A model generated the notes under the pieces. It did no database searches. It saw only the letters and a program-made list of their open reading frames with translations, and was not told the origin of the DNA. From an uncultured Pseudoflavonifractor sp. (GTDB lineage Bacteria > Bacillota > Clostridia > Oscillospirales > Oscillospiraceae): DNA of 15,123 nucleotides. The stretch is from the NCBI GenBank assembly GCA_904419835.1, contig CAJFTA010000055.1:1-15123 (forward strand). The letters are read 5' to 3'. Shown here piece by piece: positions 7,095-12,920 of the stretch. Position 1 is the stretch's first letter. The number at the start of each line of letters is the position of its first letter. A program made the position numbers and the translations under genes.

Positions 7095-7820
7095 ATGAAG
7101 GAACAATTTCTGCGCACGGAGATGGTGCTGGGCCCCGATGCCATGGAGCGCCTTGCCGCCGCCCACGTGGCCGTGTTCGGCCTGGGCGGCGTGGGCAGCT
7201 GGGCCGCTGAGGCTCTGGCTCGGGCCGGCGTGGGCACGCTCACTCTCATCGACCACGACGAGGTTGGCGTGACCAATCTGAACCGGCAGATCCAGGCCCT
7301 CTGGTCCACCCAGGGCCAGCCCAAGGCGGAGGCCATGGCCGCCCGGGTACATGACATCAACCCGGACTGCAATGTCTACCCCGTGGTGTCCAAGTATGAG
7401 CCTGCAAACCGGGAGGACTTCTTCTCCGTCCGGTACGACTATATTGTGGACGCCATCGACATGGTATCCAGCAAGCTGGACCTGATTCAGACCGCCATAG
7501 AGCGGGGCATCCCCATTCTCTCCGCCCTGGGGACGGGCAACAAGCTGGACCCCTCCCAGTTCCGCATCACCGATATCTCCAAGACCCAGGGCTGTCCCCT
7601 GGCCCGGGTGATCCGGAAGGAGCTGCGCAACCGGGGCATTCAGCACCACCGGGTACTCTTCTCTCCCGAGCTGCCCCACGCCACCGACCAGCGGGAGACC
7701 CCGCCGCCCGGACGGCGGAGCGTTCCGGCCAGCGTGCCCTGGGTGCCGCCGGTGGCCGGACTGATGATGGCGGGCGACGTGGTGCTCACCCTGGCCGGTC
7801 TGAATCCCGACGGCAAATAA
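7095..7820 (+). CDS. tcdA: tRNA threonylcarbamoyladenosine dehydratase (TcdA, ThiF/E1-like)
   Basis: A 241-residue ThiF/MoeB/E1-superfamily protein of TcdA type, which uses ATP to cyclise the N6-threonylcarbamoyladenosine at position 37 of ANN-decoding tRNAs to ct6A. The Rossmann nucleotide loop GLGGVGS is at 29-35, followed by the E1 signature DHDEVGVTNLNRQ (54-66). The VDAIDMVSSK stretch near 118-127 and LARVIRKELR near 168-177 match TcdA rather than ThiF or MoeB. There are no CxxC zinc pairs and no rhodanese domain. The ATG at 7095 is fixed by AGGAGG (7084-7089); an in-frame opening upstream runs through hairpin DNA and is not used. The TauE/SafE genes downstream are co-oriented, but no functional link is apparent. 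Confidence 0.9.
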   Translation: MKEQFLRTEMVLGPDAMERLAAAHVAVFGLGGVGSWAAEALARAGVGTLTLIDHDEVGVTNLNRQIQALWSTQGQPKAEAMAARVHDINPDCNVYPVVSKYEPANREDFFSVRYDYIVDAIDMVSSKLDLIQTAIERGIPILSALGTGNKLDPSQFRITDISKTQGCPLARVIRKELRNRGIQHHRVLFSPELPHATDQRETPPPGRRSVPASVPWVPPVAGLMMAGDVVLTLAGLNPDGK

Positions 7821-7831
7821 ACTATGAATAG

Positions 7832-7878
7832 AAAATCCCTCCCGGCGGCAGACTAGTGCCGTTGGGAGGGATTTTTTT
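7832..7878 (+). terminator. Terminator hairpin whose 3' arm holds the next gene's ribosome binding site
   Basis: AAAATCCCTCCC plus GGCGGCA (7832-7850) pairs with TGCCGTT plus GGGAGGGATTTT (7857-7875) around a 6-base loop, followed by T residues to 7878. This is a classic terminator placed 11 bases after tcdA. The GGGAGGG in its 3' arm (7864-7870) is also the best Shine-Dalgarno for the first TauE/SafE gene. Confidence 0.85.
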
Positions 7879-8239
7879 GCATGTTCCGGTAAAAATTCGC
7901 TGTGCGCTGTCCGGCGCCGCGGCGGGCGTGGCCAACGGCTTCTTCGGAGGGGGCGGCGGCATGATTCTGGTTCCCCTGCTCACCCGCTGGTGCGGACTGG
8001 AGCAGCGGAAGGCCTTCGCCACCTCGGTGGCCATCATCCTGCCCCTGTGCGCCCTGTCCTCCGCCGTCTATTTCTTCCGGGGCGGGCTGGACTTCCAGCT
8101 GGCCCTCCCCTATCTCATCGGCGGACTCATCGGCGGCTTTACGGGCGGACGGCTGTTCCGGCGGCTGAATATGGACTGGCTGCGGCGGGCCTTCGCCCTG
8201 TTCATTCTCTACGGCGGCGTGAAGTCTCTCCTCTTCTGA
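7877..8239 (+). CDS. Half-size TauE/SafE (TSUP) membrane transporter, subunit 1
   Basis: A 120-residue membrane protein corresponding to one of the two repeats of a full TauE/SafE permease, a family that exports sulfite, sulfoacetate or related organosulfur anions. Near its start it has the repeat signature G-x-x-x-G-x-x-N-G-F-F-G-G-G-G-G (about residues 13-28). Three or four hydrophobic helices follow, ending in a short basic loop and FILYGGVKSLLF. No ATG gives a full-length frame. The TTG at 7877 is preferred because GGGAGGG (7864-7870) lies 6 bases upstream; GTG at 7856 and TTG at 7862 are alternatives inside the terminator. The stop overlaps the next start (TGATG), so the two halves are translationally coupled and probably form a heterodimer. 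Confidence 0.8.
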   Translation: MHVPVKIRCALSGAAAGVANGFFGGGGGMILVPLLTRWCGLEQRKAFATSVAIILPLCALSSAVYFFRGGLDFQLALPYLIGGLIGGFTGGRLFRRLNMDWLRRAFALFILYGGVKSLLF

Positions 8240-8631
8240 TGATGGAGTGGCTTCTTCCCGTTCTGGCAGGCGCCCTCACCGGGATTCTCTCCGGCTTTGG
8301 GATCGGGGGCGGCACACTGCTGCTCATCTATATGACATCCTTCGCCGGCGTGCCCCAGAACCTGGCCCAGGGGGTCAACCTGCTCTACTTCCTCCCCACC
8401 GCCGCCACAGCACTGCCCGCCCACATCAAAAACGGCTATGTGGACCGCACCGCCGCCTGGCCCGCTATCCTGGCCGGACTGCTGGCCACTGCGTTGTCCG
8501 CCTGGGCGGCCACCGGGCTGGACGTGCATCTGCTCCGCCGGTGCTTCGGAGTCTATCTTCTATATGTGGGCGTCACCGAGCTCTTCCGCAAAAAGCCGGA
8601 CAGGCTCAGCTCTGAGTCCGGCGGCGGGTGA
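8239..8631 (+). CDS. Half-size TauE/SafE (TSUP) membrane transporter, subunit 2
   Basis: A 130-residue protein carrying the second TauE/SafE-type repeat: the GALTGILSGFGIGGGTLLL signature at about residues 11-29, then NLAQGVNLLYFLPTA and three further hydrophobic stretches, ending in a hydrophilic tail (DRLSSESGGG). It starts at ATG 8239 within the stop of subunit 1, with a second ATG at the next codon. Such overlap points to one functional unit made from two chains. Its 3' end overlaps the convergent ruvX by 26 bases. The transported anion is unknown. The identity of the family is good and the split state is read directly from the sequence. Confidence 0.82.
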   Translation: MMEWLLPVLAGALTGILSGFGIGGGTLLLIYMTSFAGVPQNLAQGVNLLYFLPTAATALPAHIKNGYVDRTAAWPAILAGLLATALSAWAATGLDVHLLRRCFGVYLLYVGVTELFRKKPDRLSSESGGG

Positions 8632-9025
8632 GATAGCCCTCCAGAATCAGGGTGGCCGCCACCGCGTCCACCGTCTTCTTATGCTGCTTCATCCGCTTGC
8701 CCGAGGCGTGGAGGATGTTGTGGGCCTCCACGGTGGTGCGGCGCTCGTCCCAGAGGACGGGGGTCAGTCCGGTCACCTGGCCCACCTGTGCCGCAAAGGC
8801 CCGGTACAGCTCCGCCCGGGGGCCCTCGGTGCCGTCCATGTTCCGGGGAAAGCCCATCACCAGCTCCTCCACCCCGTGCTCCTTCACCAGGCGGGCGATC
8901 TCCTCCGCCACCACCTCACTCTTGCGGCCGTGGATCACCGTGGTGTACCCCGCCAGCAGGCCGGTGGGGTCTGAAATGGCGATGCCCGTCCGGGCGTCGC
9001 CGTAGTCAATGGCCATAATTCTCAT
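8606..9025 (-). CDS. ruvX: Putative pre-16S rRNA nuclease / Holliday junction resolvase-like protein (YqgF/RuvX)
   Basis: A 139-residue RNase H-fold protein of the YqgF family, involved in 16S rRNA 5' maturation and annotated also as a Holliday-junction resolvase. The first catalytic aspartate lies in MAIDYGDARTGIAISD (residues 4-19). GFPRNMDGTEG (58-68) is the family loop, LWDERRTTVEA (91-101) carries the next acidic residues, and KKTVDAVAATLILEGYL (116-132) carries the last catalytic aspartate. The length is normal. The ATG at 9025 overlaps the sdpI stop by four bases (ATGA), so ruvX is the last gene of the sdpR-sdpI transcript, or at least coupled to it. In many Firmicutes ruvX sits with alaS/yrzL genes; here that context is absent. 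Confidence 0.93.
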   Translation of the reverse strand: MRIMAIDYGDARTGIAISDPTGLLAGYTTVIHGRKSEVVAEEIARLVKEHGVEELVMGFPRNMDGTEGPRAELYRAFAAQVGQVTGLTPVLWDERRTTVEAHNILHASGKRMKQHKKTVDAVAATLILEGYLTRRRTQS

Positions 9026-9699
9026 CCTTGTCTCTCCTTTTCCATCTTCCGCCTCAGAAGCGCCAGGGCAACCAGCAGGGCGGGTATCATCAGCACAATG
9101 CAAAGCATGGAGAACACCAGACTGGCCTCCTCGCTTGACAGGAGCGCATTCCCCACAGCCAGCACCAGCCCCGCAGCCATCATGACCCCGCCGCCCGCCA
9201 CCTGACTTCTGCGCCAGTTCTCGTCATTCTCCATGGTCCAGTCCGTCCGCACCCCGCACCAGCCATTGCGCCGGAGCTTGGGCATCACATTGCCCAGGCA
9301 AAAGAGCAGCAGCCCCGTGACGCCGAACAGAATCCGGCTGACAGACAGCTCCAGCCCCGTCCCCAGAGCTGCGATGCGGTAGGCCTTGACCAGAAAGACC
9401 CCCGTCATCACGTTGAACACCATCAGCGCGCCGCAGCCGATGGCCAGCACCGCCGTCCGGTTTTCCGGCGCCTTCCGGCTGCTCCAGCGGGATACCAACA
9501 GAAGAAATCCCCCCATCAGCAGCGTGACCAGGGGCAGGAGCAGTGTCTCATACCTGCTGCCCCAGCGGGTGATATTTCCCGCGGCGTCATAGTGGGCAGG
9601 AATTTCCGCCGGCAGTACCAGCAGCGCTGCCAGCGTCGCCGCCAGCGGCAGCAGCATCAGGACATAAAACAGCCTCCTCCACAGTTTTTCGTGCCGCAT
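9022..9699 (-). CDS. SdpI-family membrane protein (DUF1648 + SdpI domains)
   Basis: A 225-residue membrane protein with six or so hydrophobic segments. The DUF1648 signature PAHYDAAGNITRWGSR is at residues 34-49. The SdpI motif GNVMPKLRRNGWCGVRTDWT is at 136-155, followed by ENWRRS. In Bacillus subtilis SdpI protects against the SdpC killing factor and also sequesters the repressor SdpR at the membrane. No sdpABC toxin genes are in the window, so here it may defend against others' toxins or do a general envelope job. The ATG at 9699 has GGGGAGGAG 5 bases upstream. It lies inside the tail of the sdpR frame and is coupled to ruvX by a 4-base overlap. Confidence 0.88.
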   Translation of the reverse strand: MRHEKLWRRLFYVLMLLPLAATLAALLVLPAEIPAHYDAAGNITRWGSRYETLLLPLVTLLMGGFLLLVSRWSSRKAPENRTAVLAIGCGALMVFNVMTGVFLVKAYRIAALGTGLELSVSRILFGVTGLLLFCLGNVMPKLRRNGWCGVRTDWTMENDENWRRSQVAGGGVMMAAGLVLAVGNALLSSEEASLVFSMLCIVLMIPALLVALALLRRKMEKERQG

Positions 9700-9976
9700 G
9701 GCGCTCCTCCCCTGCTCCGCTGTACAGCTGGCTCAGCCAGAGCACAGCCTCCTCCAATACGGTGGCGTTCATCTCATAATAGATGTAGTTTTTCTCCCGC
9801 CGTTCCCGCACCAGCCCCGCCCGCTTCATACAGGAGAGGTGGTAGGACGCGGCGGCGGCGGTCATGGATAGCCTGGCGGCAATCTCCCCCGCCGGCAGCT
9901 CTCCGCCCCGCAGCAGGAGCAGAATCTCCCGCCGCACCGGGTCGGACAGGGCCTTGAAAATTCCGGGGCCCTCCAC
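9587..9976 (-). CDS. ArsR/SdpR-family winged-helix repressor
   Basis: A 129-residue ArsR-type regulator: FKALSDPVRREILLLLRGGEL (7-27, typical opening), GEIAARLSMTAAAASYHLSCMKRAGLV (30-56, helix-turn-helix) and a wing RREKNYIYYEMN (59-70). There are no metal-binding cysteine pairs, which agrees with the SdpR branch. The start is GTG 9976, with AGGGGGGAG just upstream. The usual SdpR length is about 90 residues. Here residues 93-129 run over the first 113 bases of sdpI in another frame and are Ala/Gly-rich, so that tail is probably a read-through extension without function. It is expected to repress its own sdpR-sdpI-ruvX transcript. Confidence 0.88.
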   Translation of the reverse strand: MEGPGIFKALSDPVRREILLLLRGGELPAGEIAARLSMTAAAASYHLSCMKRAGLVRERREKNYIYYEMNATVLEEAVLWLSQLYSGAGEERHAARKTVEEAVLCPDAAAAGGDAGSAAGTAGGNSCPL

Positions 9977-10022
9977 GGCGCTCCCCCCTCTGGCAAAGGT
10001 ATTTCAAATTTTCTTTAAATAG

Positions 10023-10051
10023 ATTCTATCAGGCGGAGCGTCCCCTGTCAA
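10023..10051 (-). promoter_or_regulatory. Promoter of the sdpR-sdpI-ruvX unit
   Basis: On the minus strand a perfect TTGACA (10051-10046), 17 bases, then TAGAAT (10028-10023), about 45 bases before the sdpR start. An imperfect inverted repeat, ATTTAAAG...TTTGAAAT on the minus strand (about 10000-10020), lies at the expected transcription start and could be the SdpR operator. Confidence 0.8.
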
Positions 10052-10097
10052 GCGCGCCTCCGCGCCGGAAAAATCAAAACTTTTTTTGAACTTATGC

Positions 10098-10126
10098 TTG
10101 ACTTTCCGCCTTCCCTGTGCTATTCT
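10098..10126 (+). promoter_or_regulatory. Promoter of the rpmG-secE-nusG operon
   Basis: TTGACT (10098-10103), a 17-base spacer and TATTCT (10121-10126). Transcription from here would give an untranslated leader of about 225 bases before rpmG. It is divergent from, and about 45 bases away from, the sdpR promoter. Confidence 0.8.
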
Positions 10127-10224
10127 ACTCTTACCTATGAAAAGGGCTTTTTTTGTGCGCATTTTTACGGTGTAATGACGTGCAAACCCTTTTGCCGCCC
10201 AGCGCGGGCATAGGGAGGCAGAGG

Positions 10225-10317
10225 ATGCCGAATCCGCACCGTAGCGTATAGGGGCATAGTATATCTGTGCCAGGACGTTGCTGGATTCGGCATATTGGGC
10301 CGTATCCGGCATTTTTT
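10225..10317 (+). promoter_or_regulatory. Leader attenuator of rpmG-secE-nusG: mutually exclusive antiterminator and terminator
   Basis: Positions 10225-10235 pair perfectly over 11 bp with 10283-10293. Inside this loop a smaller hairpin pairs 10253-10259 with 10265-10271. The 3' strand of the long stem is also the 5' strand of a terminator: 10280-10290 pairs with 10300-10310 (one G-U, one T-T mismatch, 9-base loop), followed by A and six T residues (10312-10317). The two folds share 10283-10290 and cannot coexist. This is the architecture of a transcription attenuator or riboswitch-like element. No T-box, SAM, cobalamin or other known riboswitch core is recognised, and the sensed signal is unknown. 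Confidence 0.65.
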
Positions 10318-10358
10318 ATGTCCGGATCGCCCCAAAATGAAAAAGGAGGTGCCGACAA

Positions 10359-10523
10359 GTGGCAAAGGCAGGCAACCGGGTGAAGGTCACCCTGCGCTGC
10401 TCCGAGTGCAAACAGCGCAACTACAACACGTTCAAGAACAAGAAGAACACTCCTGATCGTCTGGAGCTGAACAAGTACTGCCCCTTCTGCAGAAAGCACA
10501 CGGTCCATAACGAGACCAAGTAA
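10359..10523 (+). CDS. rpmG: 50S ribosomal protein L33, zinc-binding form
   Basis: A 54-residue protein starting at GTG 10359, 9 bases after AAAGGAGG (10342-10349). It opens with MAKAGNRVKVTLRCSECKQR and contains two CxxC pairs (Cys14/Cys17 and Cys41/Cys44), the zinc-ribbon C+ form of L33. The ending KYCPFCRKHTVHNETK is diagnostic of the family. L33 sits near the E site of the large subunit. As in many Firmicutes it leads the rpmG-secE-nusG operon. Because it has cysteines, a zinc-independent paralog may exist elsewhere, but none is visible here. Expression should follow the leader attenuator. Confidence 0.96.
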   Translation: MAKAGNRVKVTLRCSECKQRNYNTFKNKKNTPDRLELNKYCPFCRKHTVHNETK

Positions 10524-10564
10524 TGAGCTTACAAGCAGCTCACAAGAAAGAAGGGTATATCTGA

Positions 10565-10876
10565 ATGTCTGAAAACGAGAAGATCGAGCAGGCCGGCCAG
10601 GCGGATGCCGCCAAGTCCGCACCCGCCAAAGCCGACAAGAAGGCGAAGGATGAGAAAAAGTCCAAGCCCGGTTTCTTCAAGCGCGTGGCCAAGTGGTTCA
10701 AGGAAATGAAGAGCGAGCTGAAGAAGGTACAGTGGCCCGGTTGGAAGCAGGTTGCAAAAAACACCGGTATCGTAATCGCCTGCGTTATCGTGGTGGGCAT
10801 CTTCATCTGGGTTTTCGACGCCCTGGCCAACGCCATTGTGCAGGCGCTGCTGAACCTTTTCAACCCCGGCGCATAA
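10565..10876 (+). CDS. secE: Preprotein translocase subunit SecE
   Basis: A 103-residue protein with a long lysine/alanine-rich cytoplasmic N-terminus (1-35), the amphipathic segment FFKRVAKWFKEMKSELKKVQWP with the conserved E-L-K-K-V-x-W-P (51-58), and a single transmembrane helix at about 66-88. SecE clamps the two halves of the SecY channel and is essential for export. This short one-helix form is normal for Firmicutes, though the charged N-terminal extension is longer than the ~60-residue Bacillus protein. AGAAGGG lies about 12 bases before the ATG, and 41 bases separate it from rpmG. nusG follows after 11 bases, the conserved order. Confidence 0.95.
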   Translation: MSENEKIEQAGQADAAKSAPAKADKKAKDEKKSKPGFFKRVAKWFKEMKSELKKVQWPGWKQVAKNTGIVIACVIVVGIFIWVFDALANAIVQALLNLFNPGA

Positions 10877-10887
10877 AGGAGTAAATC

Positions 10888-11412
10888 ATGGCTGAAAGTG
10901 CAAAGTGGTATGTTGTCCATACCTATTCCGGCTATGAGAACACCGTTGCCGCCTCCATCGAAAAGGCAGTTGAGAACCGCAACATGCACGACCTGATCCA
11001 GGAGGTCAGCATCCCTCTGGAGACGGTCACAGAAATCACCGACAATGGCCCCAAGACCGTGGAGCGCAAAGTGTTCCCCGGCTATGTGCTGGTGAAAATG
11101 GTGATGACCGACGAGACCTGGCATCTGGTCCGCAATGTCCGCGGCGCCACCGGCTTCGTCGGCTCCGGCAACAAGGCCATCCCCCTCTCCGATGAGGAAA
11201 TTGCCGCCCTTGGCGTGGAAAAGCGCGAAGTGGTGATTGGCTACGCGGTGGGCGACAATGTCCGCATCACCGACGGCGCCCTGAAGTCCTATCTGGGCAC
11301 TGTGGACGAGATCGATGTGGAGCACGAGAAGGTCCGCATCGTGGTGTCCATGTTCGGCCGCGAGACTCCCGTGGAGCTGGACCTCGACCAGGTAGAGCCT
11401 GTCGAGCTGTAA
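10888..11412 (+). CDS. nusG: Transcription termination/antitermination protein NusG
   Basis: A 174-residue NusG. The NGN domain spans about 1-112, with AKWYVVHTYSGYE at the start, VFPGYVLVKM (62-71) and VRGATGFVG (84-92). The C-terminal KOW domain (about 120-174) contains VGDNVRITDGALKSYLGTV and ends DLDQVEPVEL. It binds the RNA polymerase clamp, alters pausing and termination, and bridges to Rho or ribosomal S10. AAAGGAG lies 8 bases before the ATG. It is the third gene of the operon. As an RNA-polymerase elongation factor it is itself a plausible player in the leader attenuator of its own operon (inference). Confidence 0.97.
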   Translation: MAESAKWYVVHTYSGYENTVAASIEKAVENRNMHDLIQEVSIPLETVTEITDNGPKTVERKVFPGYVLVKMVMTDETWHLVRNVRGATGFVGSGNKAIPLSDEEIAALGVEKREVVIGYAVGDNVRITDGALKSYLGTVDEIDVEHEKVRIVVSMFGRETPVELDLDQVEPVEL

Positions 11413-11432
11413 GCCCCGAGACGCGGTCCCCC

Positions 11433-11465
11433 GCGGCGCTGCGCCGCACGCCATGCCCGGCATGG
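11433..11465 (+). other. Paired small hairpins after nusG
   Basis: GCGGCG-CTG-CGCCGC (11433-11447) and CCATGC-CCG-GCATGG (11451-11465) stand back to back between nusG and the rplK leader. Neither is followed by a T run, so termination is unlikely. They may stabilise the 3' end of nusG mRNA or space the leader; this is inference. Confidence 0.4.
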
Positions 11466-11479
11466 CATATCCCCCGCAC

Positions 11480-11513
11480 GTGGGAGGCGTCTGACAGACG
11501 CCGTTCCAACCAC
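11480..11513 (+). promoter_or_regulatory. Ribosomal protein L1 binding leader of rplK-rplA
   Basis: GTGGGA then a 7-bp hairpin GGCGTCT-GAC-AGACGCC (11486-11502), then GTTCCAA and CCAC (11510-11513), which closes against GTGG (11480-11483). The asymmetric GTGG-GA-hairpin-CCAC layout just ahead of rplK is the pattern conserved in many bacteria where L1 binds its mRNA as a mimic of its 23S rRNA site and represses L11-L1 translation. The recognition is from memory of that pattern. Confidence 0.65.
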
Positions 11514-11539
11514 ATTTATCGTAGGAGGTGCTGTTTCAA

Positions 11540-11965
<426 letters not shown>

Positions 11966-11984
11966 GCGAAGGAGGTAGCAGGAA

Positions 11985-12677
11985 ATGTTTAGAGGCAAGA
12001 AATATCAGGAGAGCGCCAAGCAGATCGACAAGAGCGCTCTGTACGATACCGCCGAGGCCATGAGCCTGGTGGTTAAGACCGCTCCCGCCAAGTTTGACGA
12101 GACCGTCGAGCTCCATGTGAAGCTGGGCGTTGACTCCCGTCACGCCGACCAGCAGGTCCGCGGCGCCATCGTCCTCCCCCACGGCACCGGCAAGACCGCC
12201 CGCGTCCTGGTGTTCGCCAAGGGCGACAAGGCCGATGCCGCCCGTGAGGCCGGCGCCGACTTTGTCGGCGAGATGGACATGGTCCAGAAGATCCAGCAGG
12301 AGAACTGGTTCGACTATGACGTGGTCGTGGCCAGCCCCGACATGATGGGCGTTGTGGGCCGTCTCGGTAAGGTCCTGGGCCCCAAGGGCCTGATGCCCTC
12401 CCCCAAGGCCGGCACCGTCACCCCCGACGTGGCCAAGGCCGTCAAGGAGATCAAGGCCGGTAAGGTCGAGTACCGTCTGGACAAGACCAACATCATCCAC
12501 TGCCCCATCGGCAAGGTCTCCTTCGGCGCTGAGAAGCTGACCGAGAACTTCAACGCCCTCATGGGCGCTATCGTGAAGGCCAAGCCCTCCGCTGCCAAGG
12601 GTCAGTATATCCGCAGCTGCGTGGTCGCCTCCACCATGGGCCCCGGCGTGAAGATCAACGGCGCCAAGCTGATGTAA
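11985..12677 (+). CDS. rplA: 50S ribosomal protein L1
   Basis: A 230-residue L1 of normal length, forming the mobile stalk at the ribosomal E site and acting as autogenous translational repressor of rplK-rplA. Landmarks are MFRGKKYQESAKQIDKS at the start, GVDSRHADQQVRGAIVLPHG (about 49-68), the central domain with SPDMMGVVGRLGKVLGPKGLMP (RNA-binding loop) and the C-terminal STMGPGVKING. GGAGG in AGCGAAGGAGGTAGC lies ahead of the ATG. It would bind the leader at 11480-11513. A hairpin 17 bases after the stop closes the unit before a separate promoter for rplJ-rplL. Confidence 0.97.
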   Translation: MFRGKKYQESAKQIDKSALYDTAEAMSLVVKTAPAKFDETVELHVKLGVDSRHADQQVRGAIVLPHGTGKTARVLVFAKGDKADAAREAGADFVGEMDMVQKIQQENWFDYDVVVASPDMMGVVGRLGKVLGPKGLMPSPKAGTVTPDVAKAVKEIKAGKVEYRLDKTNIIHCPIGKVSFGAEKLTENFNALMGAIVKAKPSAAKGQYIRSCVVASTMGPGVKINGAKLM

Positions 12678-12694
12678 TGTTCGCCTGACGAGCA

Positions 12695-12723
12695 GTATCC
12701 AGGGGGATTTTCCCCCTGGATAC
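12695..12723 (+). terminator. Hairpin after rplA
   Basis: GTATCCAGGGGGA (12695-12707) pairs perfectly over 13 bp with 12711-12723 around TTT. T-rich DNA begins only about 17 bases further on (12740-12753), so it may be a weak terminator or an mRNA 3' processing stop rather than a full one. The rplJ promoter follows at once. Confidence 0.6.
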
Positions 12724-12755
12724 CTGCCCCCGGGAAAAATTTTTTCATTTTTTGG

Positions 12756-12784
12756 TTGACAACCCGGCTTCGGGCTGTTATACT
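12756..12784 (+). promoter_or_regulatory. Promoter of rplJ-rplL
   Basis: A perfect TTGACA (12756-12761), 17-base spacer and TATACT (12779-12784). The spacer is itself a small palindrome, CCCG-GCTT-CGGG (12763-12774). Transcription would start near 12791, just before the L10 leader. Confidence 0.88.
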
Positions 12785-12796
12785 ATTTTTCGTGTT

Positions 12797-12879
12797 CAGA
12801 GACAGCAGGTTGTGCTCGCACAGTAAATCCTGCCGAGAATGCAGTATAGACGTTTGTTTTGTGCTGTTTTGTGTCTTTG
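12797..12879 (+). promoter_or_regulatory. Ribosomal protein L10(L12) leader
   Basis: The mRNA leader between promoter and rplJ closes with an 8-bp stem (12797-12804 with 12872-12879, one wobble). It contains the arm GCAGG...CCTGC (12805-12809 with 12829-12833) with a TGTG/CACA tip, followed by CCGAGAAT. The AGACAGCAGG...CCTGCCGAG pattern and the GTCTTTGGACGCGAAA tail match the L10 leader known in Firmicutes, where the L10(L12)4 complex binds its own mRNA. Identification is by pattern memory and location. Confidence 0.75.
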
Positions 12880-12920
12880 GACGCGAAACGGCACTTTATT
12901 TTTCTGGAGGTGAATCCCAC

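Noticed and set aside
8606..8631. Convergent overlap of the second TauE/SafE half and ruvX as a frameshift sign
   Set aside because: Both proteins end normally; a 26-base tail-to-tail overlap is ordinary in compact genomes.
10127..10358. T-box or known riboswitch in the rpmG leader
   Set aside because: No T-box TGGNACCGCG-like antiterminator bulge and no recognisable SAM, cobalamin, TPP, FMN or lysine core; kept only as an unassigned attenuator.
12756..12920. N-terminal extension of rplJ
   Set aside because: It would begin in the promoter -35 and run through the L10 leader; the family start and GGAGG point to 12921.
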